NCBI GenBank assembly: GCA_017937405.1
Contig: JAGBDS010000048.1
Location: forward strand, 1-34,173
DNA from: Oscillibacter sp.
GTDB taxonomy: Bacteria > Bacillota > Clostridia > Oscillospirales > Oscillospiraceae
DNA: 34,173 nucleotides
Direction: 5' to 3'
The notes below the pieces were generated by a model that did not search any database, was not told the DNA's origin, and saw only the letters and a program-made list of their open reading frames with translations. Of this stretch, positions 9,126 through 17,728 are shown in pieces. A program made the position numbers and the translations under genes. Positions within the stretch are counted from its first letter, which is position 1. Each line of letters opens with the position of its first letter.

Positions 9126-9902
9126 TTACTCGCCCAGATAGGCCGCGATGACCTTGGGATTATTGGCGATCTCCTCCGGCAGGCCGGATGCGATGGTCTG
9201 ACCGTAGTCGATGACCTGGATGCGCTCGCAGACGTTCATCACCAGGGACATATCATGCTCGATGAGCAGGATAGCCACGCCGAAGCGGTCCCGGATGGTG
9301 TTGATGCACTCCAGCAGCTCCGCTGTCTCCGTGGGGTTCATGCCGGCGGCAGGCTCATCCAGCAGCAGGACCTTCATGTCCGTCGCCAGGGCCCGGGCGA
9401 TCTCCAGTTTCCGCTGCTGGCCGTAGGGCAGGCTGGAGGCCAGAACGTCGGCCTTATCCTCCAGATGGCAGATGGACAGCAGGTCCATGGCCTTCTCCGT
9501 CATGGCCTTTTCCGTTTTCCAGAACTTCGGCGTGCGGAGGGTGGCGTCCAGCAGGTTATAGGAAATATCCTTGGTAAAGGCCGCCTTCACGTTGTCGATG
9601 ACGGACATCTGCTTGAACAGGCGGATGTTCTGGAAGGTCCGGGCCACGCCCGCGGCCACGAACTGGTGGGTCTTTTTGCCGTTCAGGGGCACGCCGTTTA
9701 AGAGAACGGTGCCCTCCGTGGGGACGTAAACGCCGGTGAGGAGGTTGAACACGGTGGTCTTGCCCGCGCCGTTGGGGCCGATGAGGCCCACCAGCTCCCC
9801 CTGGTAAATTTGGATGTTGAAATCCTGGACGGCTTTCAGGCCGCCGAAGGTAATGCCCAGCTTCTTCGTCTCCAGAACGGGATTCTTTACCGCTTCAGAC
9901 AT
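9126..9902 (-). CDS. livG: Branched-chain amino acid-type ABC transporter ATP-binding protein LivG
   Basis: Second cytoplasmic ATPase of the importer, 258 residues. It has Walker A GPNGAGKTT, the LivG-typical VARTFQNIRLF stretch after strand 3, signature LPYGQQRKLEIARAL, Walker B VLLLDEPAAGMNP and the H-loop LIEHDMSLVM. The C terminus carries the usual LivG extension with QVIDYGQTIASGLPEEI. The start codon overlaps the end of livM by eight bases, and GGAGG lies nine bases upstream, indicating translational coupling. Confidence 0.95.
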   Translation of the reverse strand: MSEAVKNPVLETKKLGITFGGLKAVQDFNIQIYQGELVGLIGPNGAGKTTVFNLLTGVYVPTEGTVLLNGVPLNGKKTHQFVAAGVARTFQNIRLFKQMSVIDNVKAAFTKDISYNLLDATLRTPKFWKTEKAMTEKAMDLLSICHLEDKADVLASSLPYGQQRKLEIARALATDMKVLLLDEPAAGMNPTETAELLECINTIRDRFGVAILLIEHDMSLVMNVCERIQVIDYGQTIASGLPEEIANNPKVIAAYLGE

Positions 9903-11046
9903 GTGCGCCGGCCTCCTTTCTCTCCGCCTTTTCGGCGGCCTTTCTGGCCCGGGACGCCTTTAGGTCGGCGGGCAGGTTCCACAGAGAGAACTCGTAGGCG
10001 CCGAAGATGCCCTTGGGCCGGAACACGATGATGATAATGAGCAGCACGGCGTAAACCAGCATGGGATACTGGAACACCCCCTGGACGGAGGCGGGCAGCA
10101 GCGCCACCCAGGCGCCGTTTTTGATCTGGTAGTTCACCAGGAACATGACCACCGCCGCCACCACGGAGCCGGTGAGGGAGCCCATGCCGCCCAGCACCAC
10201 CATGACCACGATGAACGTGGAGTTCAGGATGCCGCCGTTGGTAAAGGCGAAGGAGGAGGTGGACAGCGTGGCGTTGGCGCAGGCGTACAGCGCCCCGGCC
10301 ACACCCGCGAAAAACGCGGAATAGGCGAAAGTCATCACCTTATAAAAAGAAGTATTGATGCCGGAGGCGGAGGCAGCGATCTCGTCGTCCCGGATGGCCC
10401 GGATGCAGCGGCCATATTTGGAGCGGATGAACATGAACATCATGGTCATGCAGACGATGGTGGTCAGAAGCGCCACCCACAGAAACGTCACCTTGCTCTT
10501 GGAGCCGAAGCCCAGGCCGTTCTTGTAGAGGGACGCGGAGGCGGAGCCCAGGGCCAGACCGTCCTGGCCGCAGAAGGGCAGGTTGTTGATGATGTTCACG
10601 ATGATCATGCCGAAGCCCAGGGTGATGATGGCCAGATAGTCGCCCTTCAGCCGCAGGGCGGGGATACCCACCAGCAGGCCCACCAGGGCGGACAGGATGC
10701 CCGCCGCCAGGATGCAGGCGAAGATGATGACCAGATAAACGGGGTCCTTGGCGTCCTTGAACACCTCCGCCCGCTCACAAGCCAGGCTCAGCAGCGCCGC
10801 CGTATAGGCGCCGATAGCCATGAAGCCGCAGTGGCCCAGGGAGAGCTGGCCCAGAAAACCCAGCACCAGGTTCAGCGACGCCGCCAGAATGATGAGGTAG
10901 CAGCACTGCCACAGGCAGGGGGCGATCACCAGCTTAAAGGAGCCGCTGCCGCCGAAGGAGGCAGTCAGGACCTGGAAAGCGGCGAACAGCGCCACGATAA
11001 CGACAGTATTGAGCAGGTAGCCCTGCATGGTCTTGTTCTGTTTCAT
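9895..11046 (-). CDS. livM: Branched-chain amino acid-type ABC transporter permease LivM
   Basis: Integral membrane permease of 383 residues with about ten predicted hydrophobic segments. Conserved family blocks are ASLNLVLGFLGQLSLGHCGF, IPALRLKGDYLAIITLGFGM and the AIRDDEIAASASGIN loop that contacts the ATPases. The C-terminal tail is rich in Lys, Glu and Ala (KASRARKAAEKAERKEAG), slightly longer than usual and probably cytoplasmic. The start overlaps the livH stop in an ATGA arrangement, so the two permeases are translationally coupled. Confidence 0.95.
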   Translation of the reverse strand: MKQNKTMQGYLLNTVVIVALFAAFQVLTASFGGSGSFKLVIAPCLWQCCYLIILAASLNLVLGFLGQLSLGHCGFMAIGAYTAALLSLACERAEVFKDAKDPVYLVIIFACILAAGILSALVGLLVGIPALRLKGDYLAIITLGFGMIIVNIINNLPFCGQDGLALGSASASLYKNGLGFGSKSKVTFLWVALLTTIVCMTMMFMFIRSKYGRCIRAIRDDEIAASASGINTSFYKVMTFAYSAFFAGVAGALYACANATLSTSSFAFTNGGILNSTFIVVMVVLGGMGSLTGSVVAAVVMFLVNYQIKNGAWVALLPASVQGVFQYPMLVYAVLLIIIIVFRPKGIFGAYEFSLWNLPADLKASRARKAAEKAERKEAGAHV

Positions 11047-11939
11047 ACCTTCTCACCCACATTCTTGCCCAGGATGCCGGCGGGCTTGAGCACCAGCACC
11101 ACGATCAAAATCAGGAACACAAAGGCGTCCGCCATGCTGGAGGAGACATAGCTGGTGGTAAAGGACTCCACCAGACCAATGACAACGCCGCCCAGCACCG
11201 CGCCGGGGATGATGCCAATGCCGCCCAGCACGGCGGAGACGAAGGCCTTCAGGCCCAGCAGGGAACCCATGGTGGTGTAAATTTTGGGATACTGGGCCAT
11301 GTACATCAGCGCCGCCACAGCCGCCAGGCCGGAGCCAATGGCAAAGGTCGCCAGAATGGTGTGGTTGACATTGATACCCATGAGGGTAGCGGCCTCCTTA
11401 TCCTCGGAGACGCAGCGCATGGCCCGGCCCAGCTTGGTCCGCTGGGTGAACTGGAACAGCACCACCATGACGATGGCGCTGATGACGATGGTCAGCAGGG
11501 TAGTATACTCCAGCGTCACGCCCGCAAAGGAGATGCCGCCGGCGGCGAAGATCTGGCTGGCGACCTTGGGATTGGGGCCGATGGCCGGAATGGCCTGGGC
11601 CAGGTTCTCCAGCAGTAGGCTCATGGCGATGGCGGTGATGAGGGCGGTCATGTTGGTGCCCTTTTTCCGCACAGGGCGGTAGGCCACCAGCTCCGTGCCC
11701 ATGCCTACCAAGGCGCACACGGCGATGGCGGCGATGACGGCGGCCCAGGCGGGCAGGCCCAGGGCCAGGGCGGCGGGGACCGTAAAAATCATGGTATAGC
11801 CGCCCACCATGATGAAGTCGCCGTGGGCGAAGTTGATGAGGCGGATGATGCCGTAGACCATGGTGTAGCCCAGCGCCACCAAGGCGTAGATGCTGCCCAG
11901 CCGCAGGCCCACGAACAAGGTCTGGATGAAGGTACTCAT
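11043..11939 (-). CDS. livH: Branched-chain amino acid-type ABC transporter permease LivH
   Basis: Integral membrane permease of 298 residues that pairs with LivM. The N-terminal GLRLGSIYALVALGYTMVYG and IIRLINFAHGDFIMVGGY blocks are diagnostic, as is the cytoplasmic coupling loop AMRCVSEDKEAATLMGIN. ATG at 11939 has AAAGGGGAG seven bases upstream. It is separated from livK by 118 bases that contain a strong stem-loop, which probably lowers expression of livHMGF relative to livK. Confidence 0.95.
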   Translation of the reverse strand: MSTFIQTLFVGLRLGSIYALVALGYTMVYGIIRLINFAHGDFIMVGGYTMIFTVPAALALGLPAWAAVIAAIAVCALVGMGTELVAYRPVRKKGTNMTALITAIAMSLLLENLAQAIPAIGPNPKVASQIFAAGGISFAGVTLEYTTLLTIVISAIVMVVLFQFTQRTKLGRAMRCVSEDKEAATLMGINVNHTILATFAIGSGLAAVAALMYMAQYPKIYTTMGSLLGLKAFVSAVLGGIGIIPGAVLGGVVIGLVESFTTSYVSSSMADAFVFLILIVVLVLKPAGILGKNVGEKV

Positions 11940-11984
11940 GCGGGTTCTCCCCTTTCTTTTTGCGGAGGTCTTTCATAAATGGAA

Positions 11985-12023
11985 GCGGCAGGGGAGGCTC
12001 CCGCAGGAGTCCTCCCCTGCCGC
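11985..12023 (-). other. Intra-operon stem-loop between livK and livH
   Basis: A perfect 13-bp stem (11985-11997 with 12011-12023) has a 13-base apical region that can pair further (CTCC with GGAG). There is no T run after it on the minus strand. Such hairpins after a binding-protein gene usually protect its mRNA 3' end or partly attenuate transcription of the downstream permease genes. Confidence 0.75.
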
Positions 12024-12057
12024 ATTGCAGAGACTGTTCGGTTTCCGGGTTTTCTGA

Positions 12058-13293
12058 TTATGCCTCGGGCAGCTCGGTTACCACGTCCAGCAGCTTGGAC
12101 ACTACGGCGGGCTTGCCGTCAGCGCCGGTGCCAGCCTCAAAGGCGATGATGGAAGCGCCCTTGATGGGGGTACCGGTGTCATCCAGCGAGTAGGTGCCAG
12201 TGATGCAATCGTAGACCACGCCGTCGGCGGCCAGGGCGTCCCGGACCTCCACGGGGTCAGCGGAGCCGGCGGCCTCGATGGCGGCCTTGTACATCATCAC
12301 GCAGTCATAGGCCAGAGCGGCGAAAGCGCTGGGGGTGTTGCCGTACTTGGCCTCGTAGGCGGAGACGAAAGCCACGCTCTTCTCAGAAGTGTCGGCGGGG
12401 TCGTAGTGGTTGGTCCAGTAGACGTTGTTGAATGCGGTCAGGTCGGCGCCGTCCACCACGTAGTCGGGGGTGGTGTCGTAGCCGTCAGCGCCCATGATAA
12501 CGCCGGTATAGCCAGCGGCACGGGCCTGGGTGACCAGGTAGGGGCCGATAACGTCATAGTAGAAGGGTGCGTACACGAACTGCACGCCGGCGTTTACCAT
12601 GGCAGCGAACTGGTTGGTATAGTCCTGGACATCCATGGAAGCGGTGGACTCCACGGCGGCAACTTCCACACCGTAGGTCTTGCAGGCGGCGGAGAAGGAG
12701 TCATACAGGCCCTTGGAGTATGTATCGGCGGCGCAGTAGACCATGCCCACCTTGTCGTAACCGGCCTGCTTGGCATAGGCCGCGGCGATGGCGCCCTGGA
12801 AGCTGTCGGCGTAGCAGGAACGGAAGACGAAGTCATCCTCAGTGGTAATGGAGTCGGCGGTGGAGGTGGGGGTGATGAGGCAGACCTCCTCCTCGTTGGC
12901 GGCACCGGTGATAGCGCTGGTGCAGCCGGAGGTAACGGAGCCCACGATCAGGCCCACTCCCTGAGACACCAGGGAGTTGAAAGCGTTCAGACACTCGGTG
13001 GGGTCGTACTGGTCATCGGCGTTGATGATCTCCAGCTGACGGCCCAGCAGGCCGCCGGCATCGTTGATCTCCTCCACAGCCAGGGCCGCGCCGGTAGTGA
13101 CGGCGGTGCCGTAGGCGGCCAGGTTGCCGGTATTGGGGGAGATGGTGCCGATGAGGATCGGCTCGCCGCTGCTCTCAGCAGGGGCAGCCCCACCGGCGGC
13201 AGGTGCACTGCTTTCACCGCTGCCGCCGCAGGCGGTCAGGGATGCGGCCAGAGACAAGGCCAGCAGAATGCTCAGCAGACGGTTTCTTTTCAT
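12058..13293 (-). CDS. livK: Branched-chain amino acid-type ABC transporter substrate-binding lipoprotein
   Basis: Extracytoplasmic binding lipoprotein of 411 residues that delivers substrate to LivHMGF. The signal sequence runs to the lipobox LTAC, giving lipidated Cys22, followed by a Gly/Ser/Ala-rich linker. The mature part has the periplasmic binding protein type I fold of LivJ/LivK: ILIGTISPNTGNLAAYG, AVEEINDAGGLLG and GVGLIVGSVTSGCTSA line the first lobe and ligand cleft. ATG at 13293 is preceded by AAGGAGG. It is the first gene of the operon and is driven by the promoter at 13384-13412. The substrate is not defined by sequence; leucine/isoleucine/valine is the default inference. Confidence 0.93.
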   Translation of the reverse strand: MKRNRLLSILLALSLAASLTACGGSGESSAPAAGGAAPAESSGEPILIGTISPNTGNLAAYGTAVTTGAALAVEEINDAGGLLGRQLEIINADDQYDPTECLNAFNSLVSQGVGLIVGSVTSGCTSAITGAANEEEVCLITPTSTADSITTEDDFVFRSCYADSFQGAIAAAYAKQAGYDKVGMVYCAADTYSKGLYDSFSAACKTYGVEVAAVESTASMDVQDYTNQFAAMVNAGVQFVYAPFYYDVIGPYLVTQARAAGYTGVIMGADGYDTTPDYVVDGADLTAFNNVYWTNHYDPADTSEKSVAFVSAYEAKYGNTPSAFAALAYDCVMMYKAAIEAAGSADPVEVRDALAADGVVYDCITGTYSLDDTGTPIKGASIIAFEAGTGADGKPAVVSKLLDVVTELPEA

Positions 13294-13341
13294 AACGATT
13301 CCTCCTTAAAACACGCTGTTTTCTCCTGAAAAACGAAGAAA

Positions 13342-13368
13342 GCGCGTGGATGGAAACCATCCACGCGC
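13342..13368 (-). promoter_or_regulatory. Leader hairpin upstream of livK
   Basis: A perfect 12-bp stem (13342-13353 with 13357-13368, triloop) begins about ten bases after the predicted transcription start of livK. On the minus strand it is followed by TTTCTTCGTTTTT. It can act as a 5' stabilising hairpin or a transcription attenuator; no larger riboswitch fold is evident. Confidence 0.65.
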
Positions 13369-13383
13369 CTTTGCGTTGCAATC

Positions 13384-13412
13384 ATCATACGAGGGTTTTT
13401 GCCGTTTGTCAA
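13384..13412 (-). promoter_or_regulatory. Sigma-A promoter of the liv operon
   Basis: On the minus strand a perfect -35 TTGACA (13407-13412), exactly 17 bp, and a near-perfect -10 TATGAT (13384-13389). The start point would be near 13377, giving a leader of about 84 bases that contains the hairpin at 13342-13368. Confidence 0.85.
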
Positions 13413-13681
13413 TCACGATAAACACACAAAAAAACCGTTTTACTCTACCCAGATTTTGTCACATGAAACATATTTATGGCACTCATGCGGTCTTGTCAAT
13501 CCTTTTTTTCATTCCGGCGGTCCCCCTCCTTCTCCTTTCGCATATGCCGGAAAAGGAGGTGCTTTCTGGTTCCGATGTGTGAACCTTCCTCTCCAAGCGG
13601 CGCAGATTTTTCTTGCCCTGGGCCCTCTCCGCCTCTATAATAAACATATAGAACGAAGACCAGTCACAAGGAGGGGACACT
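13413..13681. other. Divergent intergenic region between livK and the DUF1576 gene
   Basis: With the livK leader this makes a 388-bp gene-free interval. It is A+T-richer than its flanks. I see the two divergent promoters and an imperfect hairpin (CTCCTTT and AAAAGGAG arms around GCATATGC, about 13531-13560), but no coding frame with a ribosome binding site apart from the genes on either side. Confidence 0.6.
13613..13641 (+). promoter_or_regulatory. Promoter of the DUF1576 gene
   Basis: -35 TTGCCC (13613-13618), 17 bp, perfect -10 TATAAT (13636-13641). The start point would be near 13648, about 34 bases before the start codon. Confidence 0.75.
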
Positions 13682-15106
13682 TTGCATAACCGCTACGAAA
13701 AGATATTCCAAGGCACCATCGTGACCTCCGTCCTGCTGATGCTCCTGGGCGTCATGCTGGACGATCCCGCCAACATCCTGCCGGGTCTTTACCGCATCGT
13801 CACCATGCAGGACCTGCTCATCACCGACTATGTGTACATTGCCGGAGTCGGCGCCACCCTTATCAACTCAGGCCTTGTGACCATCATCTCCATCCTCATC
13901 ATCAAGCTCTCCGGGGACCCCTTCAACGGCTTTACCATGGTGGAGATGGGCTTGATGGCGGGCTTCTCCCTGTTCGGCAAGAACGTGCTGAACATCTGGC
14001 CCATTATTCTGGGCACCTGGCTGTACGCCCGGTATCAGAAGGAGCCCTTCGCCAAGTACGCCTCCGTGGGATTGCTGGCCACGTCCCTCGCCCCGCTGGT
14101 GAGCTACATGGCGCTGGGCAGCATCCACGCCAGCATCCCCCTGGGCATCCTGACCGGTGTCATCATCGGCTTCGTGCTGCCCTCCCTGTCGGCCTACACC
14201 TATAAGATCCAGAACGGCATGAACCTCTACAACATGGGCTTCGCCTGTGGGCTGTTCGCCATGATGATTGTGCCCATCCTCACCGCCTTCGGCGACCACC
14301 CGGATTCCGCGCTGTACTGGGCGGAGGGCTACAACCGCACCTTTGCCATCGTGCTGGTGGTCCTGTGTTCCACCTCCATCCTCACGGGCCTATTCGCCAC
14401 GGGAGCTCCCCCCTGGGCGGTGTGGGCAGGCTACCGCCGCTTGCTGTCCACCACCGGCCGGGCCCCCAGCGACTACCTGCGTATGTTCGGCGCCGGTCCG
14501 GTGTTCATCAATATGGGCGTCAACGGCCTCATCGGGATGCTGTACATTTTCGCCGTGGGCGGCGACCTGAACGGGCCCACCCTAGGCGGCATCTTCACCA
14601 TCATGGGCTTCTCCGCATTCGGCAAACACGCCCTCAACATCCTGCCGGTGATGGTGGGCATCGCCCTGGGCGCCTACGGGATGCACTACACGCCGAACTA
14701 TCCCTCCCTCCAGCTGGCGGGGCTGTTCGGCACCACCCTGGCCCCCATCGCGGGCCATTTCGGCTGGCCCTACGGTATCCTGGCGGGCTTCATCCACTCC
14801 GCCCTGGTCCTCCAGACCGGCGGCCCGGTGGCGGGACTGAACCTCTACAACAACGGCTTTTCCGGCGGCCTCATCGCCATTGTCCTCTACCCCACCATCA
14901 CCGCCATCGCCCGTCACCGCCGGCCCAAGCTGCGGGACGAGGATTACTACGACCTGTTCGAGGAGAGCGAGCCTATCGACACCTCCCGCTGGCGCACCCA
15001 CAGCAAGGACCATACTCCCAGCGACAGTCCAGCCCCGGAGCATATTCATACCAGTATTTTCCCCGAAATGCCGGAGGACGAGGACGATTACTCCGAGACC
15101 CACTGA
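13682..15106 (+). CDS. DUF1576-family multi-pass membrane protein
   Basis: Predicted 474-residue integral membrane protein of unknown function with about ten to twelve hydrophobic segments and an acidic, proline-rich cytoplasmic-looking tail (about 415-474). Translation probably begins at TTG 13682: GGAGG (13670-13674) is seven bases upstream and no ATG fits better. Two parallel repeats are visible. Residues about 80-200 and 295-405 share FGKNVLNIWP / FGKHALNILP, LLATSLAPL / LFGTTLAPI, LGILTGVI / YGILAGFI and MNLYNMGFACGL / LNLYNNGFSGGL. Such duplication is common in channels and transporters, so a transport role is a reasonable inference; the substrate is unknown. It has its own promoter and terminator and is divergent from the liv operon, with no evidence of joint function. 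Confidence 0.82.
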   Translation: MHNRYEKIFQGTIVTSVLLMLLGVMLDDPANILPGLYRIVTMQDLLITDYVYIAGVGATLINSGLVTIISILIIKLSGDPFNGFTMVEMGLMAGFSLFGKNVLNIWPIILGTWLYARYQKEPFAKYASVGLLATSLAPLVSYMALGSIHASIPLGILTGVIIGFVLPSLSAYTYKIQNGMNLYNMGFACGLFAMMIVPILTAFGDHPDSALYWAEGYNRTFAIVLVVLCSTSILTGLFATGAPPWAVWAGYRRLLSTTGRAPSDYLRMFGAGPVFINMGVNGLIGMLYIFAVGGDLNGPTLGGIFTIMGFSAFGKHALNILPVMVGIALGAYGMHYTPNYPSLQLAGLFGTTLAPIAGHFGWPYGILAGFIHSALVLQTGGPVAGLNLYNNGFSGGLIAIVLYPTITAIARHRRPKLRDEDYYDLFEESEPIDTSRWRTHSKDHTPSDSPAPEHIHTSIFPEMPEDEDDYSETH

Positions 15107-15125
15107 AAAACAAAGCAAATCCGCC

Positions 15126-15156
15126 AAAAAACCGCCGCTTTTCACGGCGGTTTTTT
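15126..15156 (+). terminator. Terminator of the DUF1576 gene
   Basis: A stem of CCGCCG with CGGCGG extended by A-T pairs on both sides (15126-15137 with 15145-15156, seven-base loop) ends in six T residues. It starts 20 bases after the stop codon. Confidence 0.9.
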
Positions 15157-15180
15157 CTGACACACGGCTTCATTTGTCGG

Positions 15181-15226
15181 TTGTGCCCACATACCAACGG
15201 GCGTATGATAAATCGATACAAGTATC
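15181..15226 (+). promoter_or_regulatory. Candidate promoter and dyad before the MMPL transporter gene
   Basis: TATGAT (15204-15209) lies 17 bp from a weak TTGTGC (15181-15186). A small dyad GATAC-AA-GTATC (15215-15226) falls at the expected start point. The spacing is good but the -35 is poor, so the call is tentative. Confidence 0.35.
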
Positions 15227-15253
15227 TCCAAACAGAGAGGAGCTTTGAACCAT

Positions 15254-17728
15254 ATGGAACGGGACGGAGAGCGCAAGCAGAGTCCTATCGAACACCTTGC
15301 AGCCTTCATCGTGGATAAGCGGAAGGCGTTTTATCTGCTGTATATCGGACTGGCTATTTTCTGCGTGTTCTCCAGCGGCTGGGTACAGGTGAACGACGCA
15401 CTGACCGACTACCTGCCGGAGGAGACGGAGACCCGCCGGGGTCTCACCGTCATGGACGAGGAATTTACCACCTTCGGCACCAACCGCATCATGGTGGACA
15501 ACATCCCCTTCGCCCGGGCGGAGGAGCTGTCTGAAAAACTGGCGGACATTCCCGGCGTGAAATCCGTGGAGTTCGACGGTACCGATGACCACTACAAGGA
15601 CGGCGCGGCCCTGTTTTCCGTCACCTACGACGGCGAGGCCGCCGACCAGGTGAGCCTGGACGCGCTGGCCCAGGTCAGGGAGACGCTGTCCGGCTATGAC
15701 CTGTACATGACCGGCGACACTGGCTCCGACGACTCCGCCAGTCTGGATGCGGAGATGCAAGTGGTCATGGTCATCGCCGTGGTCATCATCCTGCTGGTGC
15801 TGCTATTCACCTCCCAGACCTATATGGAGATCCCGGTGCTGCTGGCAACTTTCGGCATGGCGGCTCTTTTGAACAAGGGTACTAACTTCCTCTTTGGGGA
15901 AATTTCGTTTGTCTCCAACTCCGTGGCGGTGGTGCTGCAGCTGGCTCTGGCCATTGACTATGCCATTATCCTCTGCCACCGTTACACTGAGGAGCGGGCC
16001 CACCTGGACGCCCGGGAGGCCACCATCACCGCCCTGAGCAAGGCCATCCCGGAGATCGCCGGCAGCTCCCTGACCACGCTGTCCGGCCTGGGGGCCATGT
16101 GCTTCATGCAGTTCCGTATCGGCTACGACCTGGGTCTGGTGCTGATGAAGGCCATCGTGCTGAGTCTGCTGTCCGTGTTCACCCTGATGCCGGGGCTACT
16201 GATGAGCTTCAGCTCTCTTATCGACCGCACCCACCACCGCAGCTTCGTGCCCAAGATCTCCGCCTGGGGCCGTCTTGCGGTGAAGACACGGTTCATCATG
16301 CCGCCCATCTTCGCGGTGCTGCTGGTAGCAGGCTTCTTCTTTTCCAACAGATGCCCCTATGTGTTCGGCATGAGCACCCTCTCCACCTTCACCCAGAACG
16401 AAACACAGATTGCCCAGCAGAAGGTGGACGACACCTTCGGGCCTGTAAATACCATCGCCATTCTGGTGCCCTCCGGGGACTATGAGAAGGAGGGCCGCCT
16501 GCTGCGGGACCTGGAGGCCATGCCGGATGTGGAATCCGCCCTGGGCCTTGCCAATGTGGACGCCATGGACGGCTACGTCCTCACCGACCGCCTGACCCCC
16601 CGGCAGTTCGCGGAGCTGACGGACCTGGACATCGAGGTGGCCCGGCTGCTGTATGCCTCCTACGCCGTGGACGAGGAGAGCTACGGCCGAGTGGTAGGCG
16701 GCGTGGACAGTTACAGCGTCCCCCTCATCGATATGTTCCTATTTGTCTACGACCTGATTGAGGGCGGCTACGTCACCCTGGACGACGACATGACCGAGAC
16801 GCTGGAGGACCTCCACACCCAGCTCACCGACGCCCAGCTCCAGCTCAAGGGCGAGCATTACAGCCGTCTGGTGCTCCAGCTGGCCCTGCCGGAGGAGAGC
16901 GAGGAGACTTTCGAGTTTTTAGGCACCCTCCACAGCGCGGCGGAGCGGTACTACGATGACTGCCTGGTGGTGGGCAACTCCACCAGCGACTACGACCTGT
17001 CCTCCTCCTTCAGCAACGACAACCTGCTCATCAGCATTCTGACCATCGTGTTCGTCATTCTGGTGCTGGTGTTCACCTTCAAGTCCTCCGGCCTGCCCGT
17101 CCTGCTGATTTTGGTCATTCAGGGCAGCGTGTGGATGAACTTCTCCTTCCCCTATCTGATGAAGGAAAACCTGTTCTTCCTCAGCTATCTGGTGGTCAGC
17201 TCCATCCAGATGGGCGCCAACATCGACTACGCCATCGTTATCGCCAACCGCTACATGGAGCTCAAGCAGGTCATGCCCCTGAAGGAGGCGGTGGTGGAAT
17301 CCCTGAACGAGGCCTTCCCCACCATCATCACCTCCGGCACCATCCTGGCCTCCGCCGGTGTACTGATCGGCTTTTTGTCCTCCAACCCGGCCATCGCCTC
17401 CATCGGCGTGTGCCTGGGCCGGGGCACTATCATCTCTATCTTCCTCGTTATGGGTATTCTGCCCCAGATCTTGCTGCTGGGCGACATCATCATCGAAAAG
17501 ACGGCCTTCACTCTCAAGAAGCGTCTGCCCATCCAGACCCACAGCGGCTCCATGCGCCTCAGCGGCCATGTCCGGGGCTACGTCTCCGGCATGGTGGACG
17601 CGGACTTCAGCGGCACCGTATACGGTACCATCAACGCCGCCGTAGAGGCCGGGTCCATCCACCAGGACGCGCCGCCGGAGCTTCCGGCTGATTTGAACGG
17701 AAAGGAGGAAGATGACGATGAAGCATAA
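15254..17728 (+). CDS. MMPL/RND-superfamily membrane transporter
   Basis: Predicted 824-residue, 12-segment transporter with the RND plan: one N-terminal membrane segment, a large outside domain (about 45-165), five segments, a second outside domain (about 370-590), then six segments. Both halves carry the Asp-Tyr pair of the MmpL proton relay: AIDYAIILCHRY (Asp235) and NIDYAIVIANRY (Asp658). It would therefore export a substrate, often a lipid or hydrophobic compound, using the proton gradient. ATG 15254 has GGAG 11 bases upstream; a TTG at 15245 is possible but its spacing to GAGAGG is too short. The downstream gene overlaps its 3' end, so the two products are made together. The substrate is unknown. 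Confidence 0.88.
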   Translation: MERDGERKQSPIEHLAAFIVDKRKAFYLLYIGLAIFCVFSSGWVQVNDALTDYLPEETETRRGLTVMDEEFTTFGTNRIMVDNIPFARAEELSEKLADIPGVKSVEFDGTDDHYKDGAALFSVTYDGEAADQVSLDALAQVRETLSGYDLYMTGDTGSDDSASLDAEMQVVMVIAVVIILLVLLFTSQTYMEIPVLLATFGMAALLNKGTNFLFGEISFVSNSVAVVLQLALAIDYAIILCHRYTEERAHLDAREATITALSKAIPEIAGSSLTTLSGLGAMCFMQFRIGYDLGLVLMKAIVLSLLSVFTLMPGLLMSFSSLIDRTHHRSFVPKISAWGRLAVKTRFIMPPIFAVLLVAGFFFSNRCPYVFGMSTLSTFTQNETQIAQQKVDDTFGPVNTIAILVPSGDYEKEGRLLRDLEAMPDVESALGLANVDAMDGYVLTDRLTPRQFAELTDLDIEVARLLYASYAVDEESYGRVVGGVDSYSVPLIDMFLFVYDLIEGGYVTLDDDMTETLEDLHTQLTDAQLQLKGEHYSRLVLQLALPEESEETFEFLGTLHSAAERYYDDCLVVGNSTSDYDLSSSFSNDNLLISILTIVFVILVLVFTFKSSGLPVLLILVIQGSVWMNFSFPYLMKENLFFLSYLVVSSIQMGANIDYAIVIANRYMELKQVMPLKEAVVESLNEAFPTIITSGTILASAGVLIGFLSSNPAIASIGVCLGRGTIISIFLVMGILPQILLLGDIIIEKTAFTLKKRLPIQTHSGSMRLSGHVRGYVSGMVDADFSGTVYGTINAAVEAGSIHQDAPPELPADLNGKEEDDDEA

